Of a stretch of DNA of 64,000 nt, positions 34,269 through 46,329 are shown piece by piece. Where the stretch lies: the NCBI GenBank assembly GCA_034766995.1, contig CM068315.1, positions 15,539,010-15,603,009 of the forward strand, read 5' to 3'. The notes under the pieces were generated by a model. That model saw only the letters and a list, made by a program, of their open reading frames with translations, was not told where the DNA came from and made no database searches. Positions within the stretch are counted from its first letter, which is position 1, and every line of letters begins with the position of its first letter. A program made the translations under genes and the position numbers. This DNA is from Acanthacorydalis orientalis (taxonomy: Eukaryota > Arthropoda > Insecta > Megaloptera > Corydalidae).

Positions 34269-34269
<1 letters not shown>

Positions 34270-34310
<41 letters not shown>
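34270..34310. repeat. (TA)n microsatellite abutting a mariner
   Basis: About 20 units, running directly into the mariner end at 34311. Confidence 0.95.
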
Positions 34311-34313
<3 letters not shown>

Positions 34314-35556
34314 CATCAGTGCAAAAATTGGTATACTATTCAATAGGTGGTGTTAAGAGTGCCGCATGGAGGCGCTCGTGATTGAAATTTATTAATGTTG
34401 TATATCGTTTTAAAGGTGACAGTCACAGCTGTTATTTGAGCATCAGACGCATTTGTTTCGATTCGTTTTGTCTATAAGAAAAATGTTTAAAAATGGACAA
34501 CGAAAAGATGCAGTTTCGTCACGTTATGTTGTACGAGTTTCAGACAGGAATAACTGTTGGCGCGGTAACAAAAAATATTCGGGTGGTTTATTTGGATCAT
34601 GCACCATCACTTCCAACTGTGAAGAAATGCTTTGCTAAATTTCTACATGGTGAGTTTAATCTCGAAGATCAATATCGCTTCGAACGGCGGGTAGTAGTTT
34701 ATAATAACTCATGAATATCGACGGAAGAGGTTGCCTAGACATTCAAAGTTGACATATGAACTGCATTTAGGCATTTAAAGAAACTACGGTTCACGTAATG
34801 CAACTCGATACGTGAGTCCCGCATTTGTCTGAAAAACAAGTTTGATTACATCTCTTCGGCAGTTTCTTTGGTTGGACGCCTCAACAGAGAGCCTTTTTTA
34901 GATGAATTGGTGGTTGGTGATGAGAAATAAATCCTGTACAACTACGTCCGACGCAGATGAATGTGGAAACAAGCGAATGAAGGGGCAGAACCAGTCACCA
35001 GAGCTGGCTTGCATCCGATGAAGGTGTTGCTGTATGTTTTTTGAGATTACAAAGGTGTTGTTTATTTTCACCTGCTCCCACGGGAAGAAACAATTGCTAA
35101 GGAAAAATACTGTCAACTACTAGACAAACTGAATGCAGCAATTAAAGAAAAGCGTCCGATTTTGGCCAATATTAATGGAGTCATCTTCCACTACGACAAC
35201 GCAAAACCACATACAGTAAAACTGACTCTACAAAAACTGAAGCAATTGAAATGGGAACTCATATCGCATCTACTGTATTCTCTGGACATTGGACCTTAGG
35301 ATTATCATTTATTCCGGTCGCTGCAGAACAGTTTAAACGGTAAAAATTTTGACATCAAAACCACCTCAACACCTTTTTTTCCAGAAAAATCGCTCATCTT
35401 TTACGAACAGGGAAACCAGTAGCTGCCCGAGTGTTGGAAAATGATTGAAGAAAACGATGGTGAATACATAACTGATTGAATAAAAGCGTTTTATGTAAAA
35501 AATAATCATCTAAATTTCAATTTCAAATCGTATACGAACTTTTGCACTGATCCAAT
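34311..35556 (+). mobile_element. full-length mariner between two (TA)n tracts
   Basis: About 1.25 kb, the normal mariner size. The left end CATCAGTGCAAAAATTGGTA and the right end on the minus strand GATCAGTGCAAAAGTTCGTA are inverted copies. A (TA)n ends at its left edge; another starts ~20 bp beyond its right edge. Confidence 0.9.
34493..35479 (+). pseudogene. mariner transposase, whole length, inactive
   Basis: Start at 34493, with another in-phase start region at 34484. The first 73 codons are open: MDNEKMQFRHVMLYEFQTG, VKKCFAKFLHGEFNLEDQYR (DNA-binding half). Later pieces: REPFLDELVVGDEK with the first catalytic Asp (34919-34921) and a stop in place of Trp; AGLHPMKVLLYVF; YKGVVYFHLLPREETIAKEK; LLDKLNAAIKEKRPILANIN; IFHYDNAKPH (Asp 35195-35197); DYHLFRSLQNSLNGKNFD (Asp 35300-35302). 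Spacing of the last two is exactly 34 residues, so the DD34D triad is intact but the frame has several stops. It resembles the mellifera/cecropia side of mariner. Confidence 0.92.
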
Positions 35557-35573
35557 GTATATTATACGTATAG

Positions 35574-35576
<3 letters not shown>

Positions 35577-35641
<65 letters not shown>

Positions 35642-35642
35642 A
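35577..35642. repeat. (TA)n(GT)n compound microsatellite
   Basis: About 21 TA units then about 11 GT units. Confidence 0.95.
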
Positions 35643-36693
35643 TTTAAAAGAGTTTAACTTTGTGAGAATTATCTTACTCGCTAGCAACGTAAACGTAGTA
35701 TAGTTCTGATATCTTCATTTTGGTTCGTCATGTTTTCGCATGAAATCGCATAATTATGATACTTCTCTACATCGAGATCCGCCTCTGTGATAATGTTCTC
35801 GCAACCATATGTTCGACCACTGGCAATAATACACATACGACTGCCGCCTCGCTGTTATGATGGGCTGTCCACCCAAATCTTAGCCGTCCCGACGTATTCG
35901 GATCCGTTACACGATTGTATTACAACTTATTCTGTGTGTGTATGTCACGCGTTGACAGCTCCAGTTCAGTTTTGTTGTTGTTGTTGTTGTGTAAGTGTAT
36001 GAAACGTATTCTTCATTAATGAAAGAACGGATCGACTGTACTGAATATCCACACTGTTTGTTTAACCTTTGAGATGGTGTTTTATATTCAGAACTCGACA
36101 TGCTTTCAACCGTGAATAGATGTTCTCTTAGTAAGGATTGTTTCTTTTTTCGGTCGTTTGTAATATATTGTTCTGTTTGGTATGAAAGCATTTCGTTGTG
36201 TTTTTAGGAATTCTTGTGAATCGTTCAGAAATATGACTTCCTTTTTGAGGTATTCAGGAACTCTATTAAGAAATAAATTCAATAAACATTGAGAATACTT
36301 TTATTATAGTGAAAAATGGTATTTTTTATATGACCATAATTTAATAAATCATATTATTTTTATTCATTATAACCGGGCTAATTTACACAAATAATTTCAC
36401 AATATTTTTACGCAAGTACTTTTGTGTTTACGATCTGTAAATAATGTTTTGTATAATCGAAGCTCTTATTCACCTAAACGTTGAGTAATACACCAAGAGA
36501 TTTTTCACTCATGTATCTGAAATTTCTTGTAACTTTCATTGGTCGACAGTTTGTATAACCGTTTTGAGTATTTTATGAGAGAAACTGCAGGAAATTTGTT
36601 TCGACTATAAAAAATATTATTTGATTTATCTTGTGTACAACTCCGTATATTTATCAATGTATGAAATAATTTTCTTATGACAATATAGTTTAC
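35643..36693. other. non-repetitive DNA with a (GTT)n
   Basis: 35690-36190 is moderately GC-rich with (GTT)6 at about 35973-35990. The 94-codon minus frame 35907-36191 translates that repeat as Thr-Thr and has no recognisable domain. Confidence 0.35.
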
Positions 36694-36850
36694 ATATTTT
36701 AGCTAAATTCATTTTTACAAATAAATTATTTTTTTATTTCGAAAACCACACTTTTCCTGATGAAAAATGTTCTATAAATTATTATTAATATGGATTGACA
36801 TTTTTGATTAGATTGGTTTTTTGGGTAAAAAAGAATTTATTTGTGAAACT
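36694..36850. repeat. FB-1 short form, subfamily with GATTGACATTTTTGAT loop
   Basis: TTAGCTAAATTCATTTTTAC and CTGATGAAAAATGTTC fold onto GATTGACATTTTTGATTAGA and GAATTTATTTGTGAAAC. Same loop junction as 37139-37300. Confidence 0.85.
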
Positions 36851-36944
36851 TTTATGATACCTGACATATACATAATACTTAGTTATTAGACGTTTGTATT
36901 TAATATTCTCAAGTACTATTTCGTTTTTCAAATATGCTTCTGAT

Positions 36945-36993
36945 ACTTTGGCTAAATTCTTTTGTGAAAGCGTATTGAGTTACAGTGCCAGAA
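36945..36993. repeat. FB-1 termini fused (extreme deletion)
   Basis: TTCTGATACTTTGGCTAAAT, then TCTTTTGTGAAAG and AGTGCCAGAATTCTAT: both ends with almost everything between them removed. Confidence 0.75.
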
Positions 36994-37138
36994 TTCTATT
37001 TTTTCTGTTAATCTTCAATTAAATTTTGTTTCTAATTGTAAAGAATCATCATTTTATAACTTTATCTCGACACTATCGACCTCTTCTCAAATTTTATTAA
37101 ATCAATACTCACCTTTTACTGAACGTAAGAACAACATA

Positions 37139-37300
37139 GTTTTGATATTGTACTAAATTCTCTTTCACAAATTTATTACTTTTTCATCACAAAAACCGCA
37201 AACATTAAAATATTTCTATAAATATTTAGTAATCTTGATTGACATTTTTGATCAGATTGGTTCTCGTAGTGAAAAATAATACATTTGTAAAAACTTTCTG
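37139..37300. repeat. FB-1 short form, same subfamily
   Basis: GTACTAAATTCTCTTTCACA, CTTGATTGACATTTTTGATC, AGATTGG and AATACATTTGTAAAAAC. Confidence 0.85.
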
Positions 37301-38694
37301 GTATCTAAATACACATAATGTTTTATTAAATCTTTTGGGAACGAATTTATAAAATATTTGAGTTTTTAATTAATTAGTTTAAATGAATTAAAATATACTA
37401 TCAAAATTTCATTGTACTGCCCTCAGTTGTCAGGAAGAATTAACGAAAATAATAGATATGTATGAGAAAGTTTCTTCTTTGTGGTAAACACATGTTTCAA
37501 TCTTCGAATCTATTTAGTATCGATTCTCCGTGTTCGCAATTTGTTTCAATACGAAATTCCCATATTTATTGTTGTCGGATGCAGTAAAAAAAGTACAATC
37601 GACCGTATGAACGTCACAAAACCGAAATTTAGATTGCGGAAATATCCATAATTAAACGTATATCATCTCCGATAACTTGTAACCACAAATTGCTGTTCAG
37701 TTGAAAGACCTATTAATGGAGACGCACATACATCACATTCGTAGCGGTTGGAAAATTTTTCTATTTGTTACAACGACTAATATATTCTAACAGTAACCGG
37801 TAGAATATTTATTGTTGGAGTCGATTTGCATATTTTATGTTATTACTTTTTTTTAGTTTTGTTTCTGTGTGTCCTTAAATCATGTTTAAACATTTTTTCA
37901 CCGGTACTGGCTTGTTAAACGATTCCATTCGGCTCTCTTATTTTGAATTATACTTTTTTGTCCAGTTTCAAATATATTACCTTTACGTTTAATATTTTCT
38001 TTGTTTCTAAATTCTCAATGAATACATTTTCAGAACTAATAAACTTTTTTTGTAAATTAACACATCTTAATAAACGATAATAGTTTCTCTATTTAATAAA
38101 TATATTAACTTAAATTAAAAAAAACAACGTATAAATCATAAAAAATAATTAGTTTCGTTTATAATTAACTCTATTTTGAACTGAGAATAGTTTTAATTCG
38201 TAGAACAAGTAAACCGATAATTACAAGAATAAATAATTTTCACTGAAACATCTGAAGAATTATAATTCTTTGAAAGATATAACTCTGTAATTAAGTATTA
38301 TTTTTTTACAAATTTATTAATTAATCTTCGGATAATACCGGTAATTAGGCAAATAATACATATGTTCATCTTGTTAACATTGTTTTATAGTTTGTTCATT
38401 CACAAGCGGATGGTTGTGTGATTTATATTATATTTCGTGTATACTTTTTTTTTATTTAAATAAATATGAATAAGCCTTTCTAATGCAACAAAGCTTGTAA
38501 CTTGGAATTTATTAGAAACAATTCTTCATAAACGAATTTTATTCTCAGTATTATTCGGTTGAAGAATATTTGTGTATAAACTTGAATAGCGTAATATTGG
38601 GAAGTCGTTTGTTTCAAGATATAATTTGTATATAAGACATTAAATTATATTTACGGTCAATTTTAAATCGAAAAATAAAATAATTCGTGTTAGA

Positions 38695-38698
<4 letters not shown>
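37301..38698. other. AT-rich DNA with a small GC-richer part
   Basis: 37480-37810 is non-repetitive with several CG dinucleotides; 37811-38698 is featureless AT-rich DNA. Confidence 0.4.

Positions 38699-38733
<35 letters not shown>
38699..38733. repeat. (TA)n microsatellite
   Basis: About 17 units, 30 bp before an FB-1 copy. Confidence 0.95.
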
Positions 38734-38737
<4 letters not shown>

Positions 38738-38764
38738 ATTCAATATTAAAATATATTTTTACAA

Positions 38765-38960
38765 TACAATTCTAACACTGTGGCTGAATTCACTTTCACA
38801 AATGAATTATTTTTTCGTCCCACAAACTATACTAAAATTAGTCGATTAAAAATATTCAACAAATTATTAGAAATTATTTTCGATTGTCGGTTATGCGCAT
38901 TTCGATGGCAACGTCATCATCTTCAGAGTGCCAAAGTACAGAAAAATCTATAACTCAATT
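38765..38960 (-). repeat. FB-1 left half, consensus-like
   Basis: CAATTCTAACACTGTGGCTG, AATTCACTTTCACAAATGAA, CGTCCCACAAACT, GCGCATTTCGATGGCAACGT, CATCATCTTCAGAGTGCC, GTACAGAAAAATC. The best single view of one complete arm. Confidence 0.92.
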
Positions 38961-39064
38961 TTTATATGACATGAAAATATTTTCAGGTCAATTTTAAATC
39001 AGGTATAGAATAAATTCGTGTCAAATCTAATATCTTTGTAATCTATTATTAAAGTATATTTTCA

Positions 39065-39300
39065 CAACACAGTTTTAACATTGAAAAAATCACTTTCACA
39101 ATGACTTTTTTTTATTAATAGAGATTTAATCATCCATAGATTTTTCAATTACTTTCTGCTCTGAAGGTCATGATAATACAATAGAAGTAATCAGAAATGA
39201 CCAATGTTTGATTTATTAAACATTTTTTACAATTTTTTTAGTGGTGTATGGAGCGCAAAAGAAATTATTTGTTAAGGGATACACTAAGGTCTTGTGTAGG
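39065..39300. repeat. FB-1 foldback, diverged
   Basis: CAGTTTTAACATTGAAAAAA, TCACTTTCACAATGACTT, CTGCTCTGAAGGTCATGATA turn, TTTATTAAACATTTTTTAC, TGGTGTATGGAGCGCAAAAG. Confidence 0.8.
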
Positions 39301-39404
39301 AAGAGATGAAAAGGAGAATAACACTATTAAAAAATATTGATCTCTCAGATAAAATTCGATATCAGGAGTTATAGATTAAAGAAAAAAATAAGAGCTTTCA
39401 GTAT

Positions 39405-39530
39405 AGTTTTTGTGTTATGGTTAAATTCATATTCACAAATAAATTGGTCTCTCACCCCCACACGAAATGCGCATAAATAAAAATCTAAAATATTGAGTAA
39501 AAAAATATTGCATATTTTTTAAGCAGATTT
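39405..39530 (-). repeat. FB-1 left arm fragment
   Basis: TTATGGTTAAATTCATATTC, ACAAATAAATTGG, CACCCCCACACG. Confidence 0.7.
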
Positions 39531-39647
39531 TTTTTTAGTATTGACAAAGATTTATATGATTTGCTTATAGCGTTTAGCATTCAGACATTTTGCGCTTGAA
39601 TTAACAAGTGATCCGGACGCGAGTATGCGAATGGAGTATACTTTTAT

Positions 39648-39715
39648 TTTGTATTTGTATTTGGCCAGTGATGACTTTAGTTGTCGACTTATTCTTAAAT
39701 CCCAAATAACTAAGT
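39648..39715 (+). repeat. ~60-bp dispersed motif, copy 2
   Basis: GGCCAGTGATGACTTTAGTT, GTCGACTTATTCTTAAATCC, CAAATAACTAAGTAACTA. Confidence 0.5.
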
Positions 39716-39949
39716 AACTAACTGGAGTGAATGAAATTCATTTCTGAAATTAACAGTTTAATCGCGTTAGAATAATTCCTTCACTTCATATCAAACTTTA
39801 TCTCATGAAACAATTTATTCAAGTTCTGTATAAATATATCTATGATTTTCAATACCTGATATATGTTTTCTCAAGTTTGTCTGCATAGTAAATAAAATAA
39901 ATATTTTTTTCTACAATCTTCCATATAATTCCCATTATCCTCACGATAA

Positions 39950-41102
39950 TCTTCTTCTATCTCTCTGGCAGACTTTCAATTCCCTTCTTGTAAAATATGG
40001 GTGATTTTGTTGTAAAATATTCCATGAGTGCAATTTTTATGGTTGCTGTAATAGGAAACTTTTTTCCAAGGAAAAAATGCTCCATTGATCTGAAGAGGTG
40101 GTAGTTCGACGGAGCAGCGTCTGGAGAATATGGCGGATGAGGCAGGACTTCCCAGCTCAACTCCTTAATTTTTTCTTTGATGATTCTGGCGCTGCGTGGT
40201 ATTGCGTTATCATTTTGAAGAATGACACCCTTTTGATTAATCACCCTTGGATGTTTTTGAAGTAAAACGATGTTCAATGTCTATCAAGCTGTGTACAATA
40301 ATATTCAGTAGTTATAGTTTCATTGGGATTAAAAACCGCATAATGGATAATTCCTATGAAATCACACCACACTGACAATAACACGTTTTTAAGGTGAAGA
40401 CTTTCTTTAGGTTTTGGAAATGGTGGTTATCTTGGTGTATATGATTATTTTTTTTTTATTTGGATTTCTGTATAGAATCCACTTCTCATCTCCAGTAACA
40501 ATTTGTTGAAGAAATGGATCTCTTTCGTACCTGAAAGTGCACTGTAGGTGGTTACACACTGAATTTTGGTAGTTACACACTGAACCCACATTGCTTCTTT
40601 TTGCACTTTGTTCAGTTGTTTGAAGCACTATTACACTGTTGATCATGGTGTTTTAAGCTTTATTGCTAATTCTTGATTGATTTGCTTGGGAATAGCTTCA
40701 ATTTCAACCAACACAAAATCCTTCTCAAATTCAATGGGACTTCTAAATTTTGATCCAGAGGAAAGATCGAAATCACCGTTTTCAAATTTTTTAAACCACC
40801 GCTGCACGTTCTGATGTCCAAGGCACTAGGATAAACAGAAGTAATGGCACTTGCTGCAATAGTGGCATTGTTACCCGTTCGAAACTCGTAAAGCATAAAA
40901 TGTCTGATATGCACCTGATCAACACTTTGGCCTTTCATTTTTAACAGTACACTTAATTTTTTTCCAAATTTAACAATAGGCACACTAAATGTTAGTAAAT
41001 TTAATTAGTACGAGTATATAGGTTATATAATAATAAATCACGTTCACGAACAGGGTGGAAATGTTTGTTCTATCTCAAAAAAACGACATTACTTATGGGC
41101 AC

Positions 41103-41107
<5 letters not shown>
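39950..41107 (-). mobile_element. mariner, 5' end intact beside (TA)n, 3' end missing
   Basis: The probable 5' end on the minus strand reads AGTGTGCCCATAAGTAATGT (from about 41107) and meets a (TA)n directly. No matching inverted end was found beyond the stop near 39957, so the 3' side is truncated or eroded. Confidence 0.75.
39957..40940 (-). pseudogene. mariner transposase, inactive
   Basis: Minus-strand pieces in order: VHIRHFMLYEFRTGNNATIA (DNA-binding half), frameshift, RDPFLQQIVTGDEKWILYRN (first catalytic Asp and Trp kept), then VILQNDNAIP (second Asp kept, preceding His to Asn), WEVLPHPPYSPDAAPSNYHL (third catalytic Asp to Asn), FRSMEHFFLGKKF, FYKKGIESLPER and a stop. At least two frameshifts. 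Confidence 0.9.

Positions 41108-41158
<51 letters not shown>
41107..41158. repeat. (TA)n microsatellite abutting a mariner end
   Basis: About 25 units. Confidence 0.95.
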
Positions 41159-41166
<8 letters not shown>

Positions 41167-41900
41167 TTAGCTTACTGTCTGAGCTCTGGAGTACACGTGT
41201 GTGTATCTATTTATTATCTATTTATGTATTTTTCACCGTGTAATAATTTACATAAAAATTAGTTTATTGTGCATATGTACAGTCGAGCAGTCCGATAAAA
41301 ATCAGACCCGTAGCAGAAATACACGACAAATGACCGAATAATGTAAATTCTGGCACCTCATTTGAAAATATGAGTGCACGGGGCGCGGAGTACTAAATAT
41401 AAGGTAACTTTCCGAAAACAACAAATCGTCGTGATTTATACGTTGATATAGGATTTTTCACACCGAAAATATCTAATTGCGCCGACGTATTATCATGCGA
41501 ACAAAGCGGTCAAAGACATAAAACATTCTCTTAAGACAGATAATTGGTAGCAATTAGCACTGTCAAAACGGCAGATTTTTAGTGGATCGACGGAACGAGG
41601 CACATTTTTAATTAAATTAGTACGGACGAGAATGTTAATTAGATGGATCTCATTATGTGAGATCTGGGAGTAATTGGTATCCGTTTCAACAAATACATTG
41701 CACGTAATAAAAGGGGCGTTCCTTCCGGATGTCATAAATTCAACAAAGTAAATAAAACCTAGAACAGGTAATAATTTTTGTCAGTTCAAAAAAACACATC
41801 TCATTTTACAATGAGTTTCAGATGTGAGAGATATCAGACAAAAATATAAATAAATATCTGACGTGCACACGTAACGCCGTTCACTACACACACACATCTG

Positions 41901-41903
<3 letters not shown>
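41159..41903. other. non-repetitive island
   Basis: 41260-41760 is GC-richer (GCACGGGGCGCGGAG, GCGCCGACG, GATCGACGGAACG) with several ATTA cores. The 80-codon minus frame at 41493-41735 has no recognisable domain. Confidence 0.3.

Positions 41904-41961
<58 letters not shown>
41904..41961. repeat. (TA)n microsatellite with (CA)n lead
   Basis: (CA)n at 41885-41896, then about 28 TA units. Confidence 0.95.
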
Positions 41962-41964
<3 letters not shown>

Positions 41965-42561
41965 AATATGGCATTCTTGTAAACGAGATATATCCGTTTC
42001 AGTGCAAGTTACCAGTAAACACCTTTTTAATATGATATTTTATTTCGATTTGATATCTGATCAGTGAGTCAAAATATGTTCGTGTAAATATTTAAGACCG
42101 TGTGATTGATAACGAGACATAATAGTCGGTAATTTATTAAATGTTGACTGATATCAATATTGTGTAGAATTTATTGAATTCTCGCTACTATCGATTTTTA
42201 AATAATCCGTAATCGTTGATCACGCATTATGTTTTCTTAAAAAAAGATATAAAAATGGCCATATGGCCGATAAATTTGTATTATTCTGTTTTCATTCTTA
42301 TTCTTATATACGTTGCGATAAAATTTCAAATTTGTTTATTGTCATAAGTACGAAGGTTGGTACGAAACTAATCCTCGTTTGTTTTGTTATTCGAGTCAAA
42401 CCAATCAACAATTCTTTACAAAAACAATGTAACAGTGTGTATAAGAGAAATATGAAGCACCTAAGCAATAAGTGTATAATTATATCATATTTATGATTTT
42501 ATTTTATAAAAAGTTAATCGATTTATTTATTTTATTACTTTTTACTTTTCTGAACATATTA
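41962..42561. other. AT-rich DNA, nothing recognised
   Basis: The 77-codon frame 42263-42496 has no recognisable domain. Confidence 0.4.
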
Positions 42562-42908
42562 TTAGGTTGGTAGAAAAATAATTGCGGTTCGTGACCTTTA
42601 AATTCATATGCATTTGTCTCTTTTTTGATTTTCCTAGCTGTTTTAAATGGTCCAGAGTTATTGAATGACTAACGCCCAAGCTCTCGAATAGTAAACTCTG
42701 ATTTGACTAACGCTTTCAGTTGGCCGTCATGAACTGAAGAACGACACCCGCGACCTTCATCTGCAAGGTTCTTGTTCCCAGTACGAAATTTTTTTAACCA
42801 CCATTGCACTGTACGTTACTTAACGGTACCCACACCAAAAGTATGCTGCTTTACTTCTTCTTTTGAACTCATACAAAAATTTGCTCTTATTTGTTTCTTT
42901 TTCGTATT
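42562..42908 (-). mobile_element. deletion-derived mariner, copy B, truncated by FB-1
   Basis: Left end TTAGGTTGGTAGAAAAATAA preceded by TA. The minus strand reads SKFLYEFKRRSKAA near 42860, then decayed sequence to SVIQ(stop)LWTI, which is out of frame with the TVLDHLKQLGKI block. The other end is replaced at about 42908 by an FB-1 left terminus (CAGTTAAGCTCACTTTCAC). Confidence 0.85.
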
Positions 42909-42912
42909 TACA

Positions 42913-43110
42913 GTTAAGCTCACTTTCACAAATCAATTTTCCACACACCCTACAAATTACAAGAAAAATGTCGATCAAAATGTTTAATAATTCAATGTTG
43001 AAAATTTTGATTGTTTTTTAAGCACATTTCGATAGGAATATAAGGTAACAAATATTTTCCAGTTTGTGAGATGAAATTTAAAAGTTAATTTATAAAAGCG
43101 TTGATTCGGG
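42913..43110. repeat. FB-1 foldback inserted into, or replacing, a mariner end
   Basis: CTCACTTTCACAAATCAATT, GTCGATCAAAATGTTTAATA, GCACATTTCGATAGGAATAT, CAGTTTGTGAGATGAAATTT. Confidence 0.85.
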
Positions 43111-43334
43111 CATTTTAACATTAATTTAATAACATTTTTAAAATTCTACATTAAAGATTCTTTTTGGAAAGATATCTAAAAATATGTAATTTTTTTAGAG
43201 TTTCTACTTGTAGTAAATTTGGATTTAACAAGGATTCATGTTTATTTATAAAAAAGGTATGAATTTGAAAGTAAATCTTCTTTAAAAATGTACCTAAAAT
43301 TTTTACAGAGACTTTTCAAGAACAATGTTTGGCT

Positions 43335-43540
43335 TTAAAGTCACTAAATTCTTTTTCACCAATGAATTTTTCGCTTACTTTAAAAACTTCAAAATGTTTT
43401 TCAAATGAAGATGTTTAATAATTGAGTATTGATCATTTTGATTATTGTTTACCAACGGTCATCGTCAGAGAGCTAAGGAACCAAAAAGTGTAAGATAAAA
43501 AATATTTTGTATTTTGTAACACGTGTGAAAAAGTACTTAC
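43335..43540 (-). repeat. FB-1 left half
   Basis: GTCACTAAATTCTTTTTCAC, CAATGAATTTTTCGCTTAC, GATGTTTAATAATTGAGTAT, CATCGTCAGAGAGCTAAGG. Confidence 0.8.
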
Positions 43541-43559
43541 CAAAACGTTGATATTTTAA

Positions 43560-43745
43560 CACGAATTTGTTTATCAATCTTTTTTTCCTCCCAAGAATCA
43601 CAAACCATTTTCGTGTTCAAAAATGTTCAATAACATTTTTTACTGAACATTTTTGACCAGAAAAATTGTTTATGGTTTGTAGAGTGAAAAAAGATTTCAA
43701 TTATGAAAGCGAATTTAGTCACAGTGTCAGAATCGTATTATGAAA
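43560..43745. repeat. FB-1 medium form with consensus right end
   Basis: Arms meet at GTTCAAAAATGTTCAATAAC / TACTGAACATTTTTGACCAG; right end GAAAGCGAATTTAGTCACAG and TGTCAGAATCGTATTATG. Confidence 0.9.
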
Positions 43746-43919
43746 ATTATATTGTTATAATATCTTAATGTAGTCCAAGTATTATTTTTTTTGTCATAAA
43801 AAAACATTATTTACTTTTTTTCTGTAAATATTTTTTATGGTGATTTGAAGAATTATGGAATATACGTTTAAAAATATTTTTTTAAGAAAATTTATTTTGA
43901 ATTGGCTATTTTCGAATGT

Positions 43920-43985
43920 TTCATATCAGGCAATAATGACCTTAGCTGTCGAAGCGCTTTAAAGTCCTAAAAAATAACAACAATA
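43920..43985 (+). repeat. ~60-bp dispersed motif, copy 3
   Basis: CAGGCAATAATGACCTTAGC, TGTCGAAGCGCTTTAAAGTC, CTAAAAAATAAC. Confidence 0.5.
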
Positions 43986-44044
43986 TTTCATGTTGTTCTA
44001 TAAGACGGTAATTAAAATATCAACAAGTAAAATCTAATCAAGAA

Positions 44045-44230
44045 TCTTTCACAGATTAATTTATCCCCTTCCCCACAAACAACAAAAACTTTTTTTATGT
44101 ATTTTAATTATCTGAGAATGATTAGCATTATTATCAAAAATCAGATTTTTTATGGTTTGTGGGGTGAAAAACAAATTTATTTTTGTAAGCGGGCTTAGTC
44201 AGAGTGTCTGTCAACTGCATTATGATAAAT
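44045..44230. repeat. FB-1 medium form
   Basis: CTTTCACAGATTAATTTATC, CCCACAAAC on the left; ATGGTTTGTGGGGTGAAAAA, GCGGGCTTAGTCAGAGTGTC and ACTGCATTATG on the right. Confidence 0.85.
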
Positions 44231-45607
44231 TCGATTTTTCTTAATGTTTAAAGAAAATCTCAAACAAGTTTTTTTTATTTCTTCTGACGATCGTTCTGTA
44301 AATCTATTTTATGAGCGACATGCATTTTAACAAACAATTTTCAAGATTATTTTGAAATTTATGGAAAGATTATTTTCAATAGTTATCTATACTAAATTAT
44401 AATCCTCTATATATTGAACGATAATTTTCAGATAATAACGTTTGCAAACAAGTCAAAATGCATTCCCGTCACACACGTCTTTGTACTTTATCTATTTTTC
44501 GCTCGTTTCTGACTTTTTCAAAAAAATCCACAATCGTAAACGCTTCCTATTCTCTTCGACAATCGCATCAATAACGATATTTTTCTACGAAATACAATTT
44601 TATTGCTGTGATTCAACTCGTCTCGCGATACCACCAGACGACGTATGTCATGGACGCAAGCAATAAAATGATGAAAAGGCTAGCACCTTTTAGCACAGCT
44701 ACTTGTTAGAGCCGCTCGTTCGATGAAGATTTATTTTTTAATTGACTTTATGATGTTTTGATCCGCGCTATTGTGCAGCTAGTTTGTGACTTTTATTTAT
44801 GTTGATCTTTTATAATCTTAAGACTGTTTTAAATAGCGATAATCTCCACAGAATACAAATCTTTAATGTGTGGAACAGACGCAACGTACTTTAATAACGA
44901 AATATATAGACACGAGTGCCATATAATTCCTTATTAATAAATTTTATTGTCGCGTATTACACGAAATATTATTTTATTTTATGTGTTCGTGTCTGTCTGT
45001 GTGTGTATTTAGAGGATTATATGATAGTGATATTAAAGACGTTTCAGTAAAAACTTCCTGTCATATTATTTTCAACGCGTTTATTTGTTTTTAATCTTTA
45101 CAAAACGGCCGTCCTCGAAACTTTCTAAAAATAGACAGTCTAAAAATAAAAATCGTCAATCTTACAGAACCTATAATTGAATTAAATATCCTCAGAGAAA
45201 AAATGATATCGAATATACTCAACAAATATACTTAAATTTATCAAATGGTTTATTCATTGGACGAATTGAATATAAAAAAAATACACACAAACACATATTG
45301 AGAGAGCGAATAGAGTTATAAACACGTAACGGTGGTACCTGGGCGAAACCCCTATTTTATGTCAGCTGTTGGCCGAAGACGATGAATTAGATGTATTATG
45401 TGGCGTTCGGGTTGTGTTTGAAATTGATATCGATATTGAGTTGTCACGATTGACAAAATATTTCTAAGAATTCGAATTTAAAAGGATGTTTACTTAATTT
45501 ATGGTTCGGTCGGATGGACTCGAATTTCGTTTCGTTGAAAGGTTCACGGAATTACGAATAAAATAAAGTCAATTTACTTATAACACATAAATACACACAC
45601 ACATTTG
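44231..45607. other. mostly non-repetitive, candidate regulatory DNA
   Basis: 44430-44800 and 45320-45560 are GC-richer with CG dinucleotides; 74-codon frame 44442-44666 unrecognised. No splice-flanked exon could be argued. Confidence 0.3.
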
Positions 45608-45631
45608 TATATATATATATATATATATATA
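45608..45631. repeat. short (TA)n
   Basis: About 12 units. Confidence 0.9.
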
Positions 45632-45810
45632 AATTAATTGAAAATGTTGGAATTATTGAAAATCAATTTACTTGTAAATTATATTTTTTTCTCATACTAA
45701 AAATATTCTCTGCCAAAATATTTGTCATTTAAGCGATAATAACTGTATTCTCGACATTTAGTCGCAACTATCATGACTTTGTTTTAATTACATATTGAAG
45801 AGTGATTTAT

Positions 45811-46125
45811 ATTCGGTTGGTTCAAAAATAATTACAGTTTTTACGTATCGAGTATAAAGGCGCATATATGAGTTAAAATTATATTTATGAATCAAAATGA
45901 AAACCATTGGCCTGCACACATTTCTCCCAACAGGAAACATATTTGTTTATTTCTAGAAGACAGAATTCTGGAGTCCTGGAATTGACGAATTCGTCGAAAG
46001 CGCTTTGAGCTGATGTTTGATCTTTGAAAACCTTTTTTTGTAGGAAATTACTCAAATGTTTAAAAAAATGACAATCTGTCGGAGACAGGTCCCGAGAATA
46101 AAGTAAGGTTTCATAACCTAGTTTA
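45811..46125 (-). mobile_element. mariner 3' fragment, same family as 48661-49906
   Basis: Terminal TCGGTTGGTTCAAAAATAAT, then TATCGAGTATAAAGGCGC and the C-terminal coding region, parallel to the longer element downstream (shared GTCGAAAGCGCTTTGAG-like and TGTCGGAGACAGGTCC strings). Cut at about 46125. Confidence 0.88.
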
Positions 46126-46329
46126 ACGAAATGTCTGTTTATATTTTATATCTATTTTTAAACGTTTTCTTTTTCACTTATATTCATTTTATAAACGAAT
46201 GAATATAAATTCAGTTTTATTGTACGTATAAATTTGATATGAATTCCAGGTTTTGAAATATCCTTCAGAGAAAAATCTCCAGTCTGGAATTTTAAAAATC
46301 CCTTATAATAAATAATGTAAAAATATTAA

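Noticed and set aside
35973..35990. Poly-Thr/Val stretch as a low-complexity protein domain
   Set aside because: Simple (GTT)n microsatellite read in frame.
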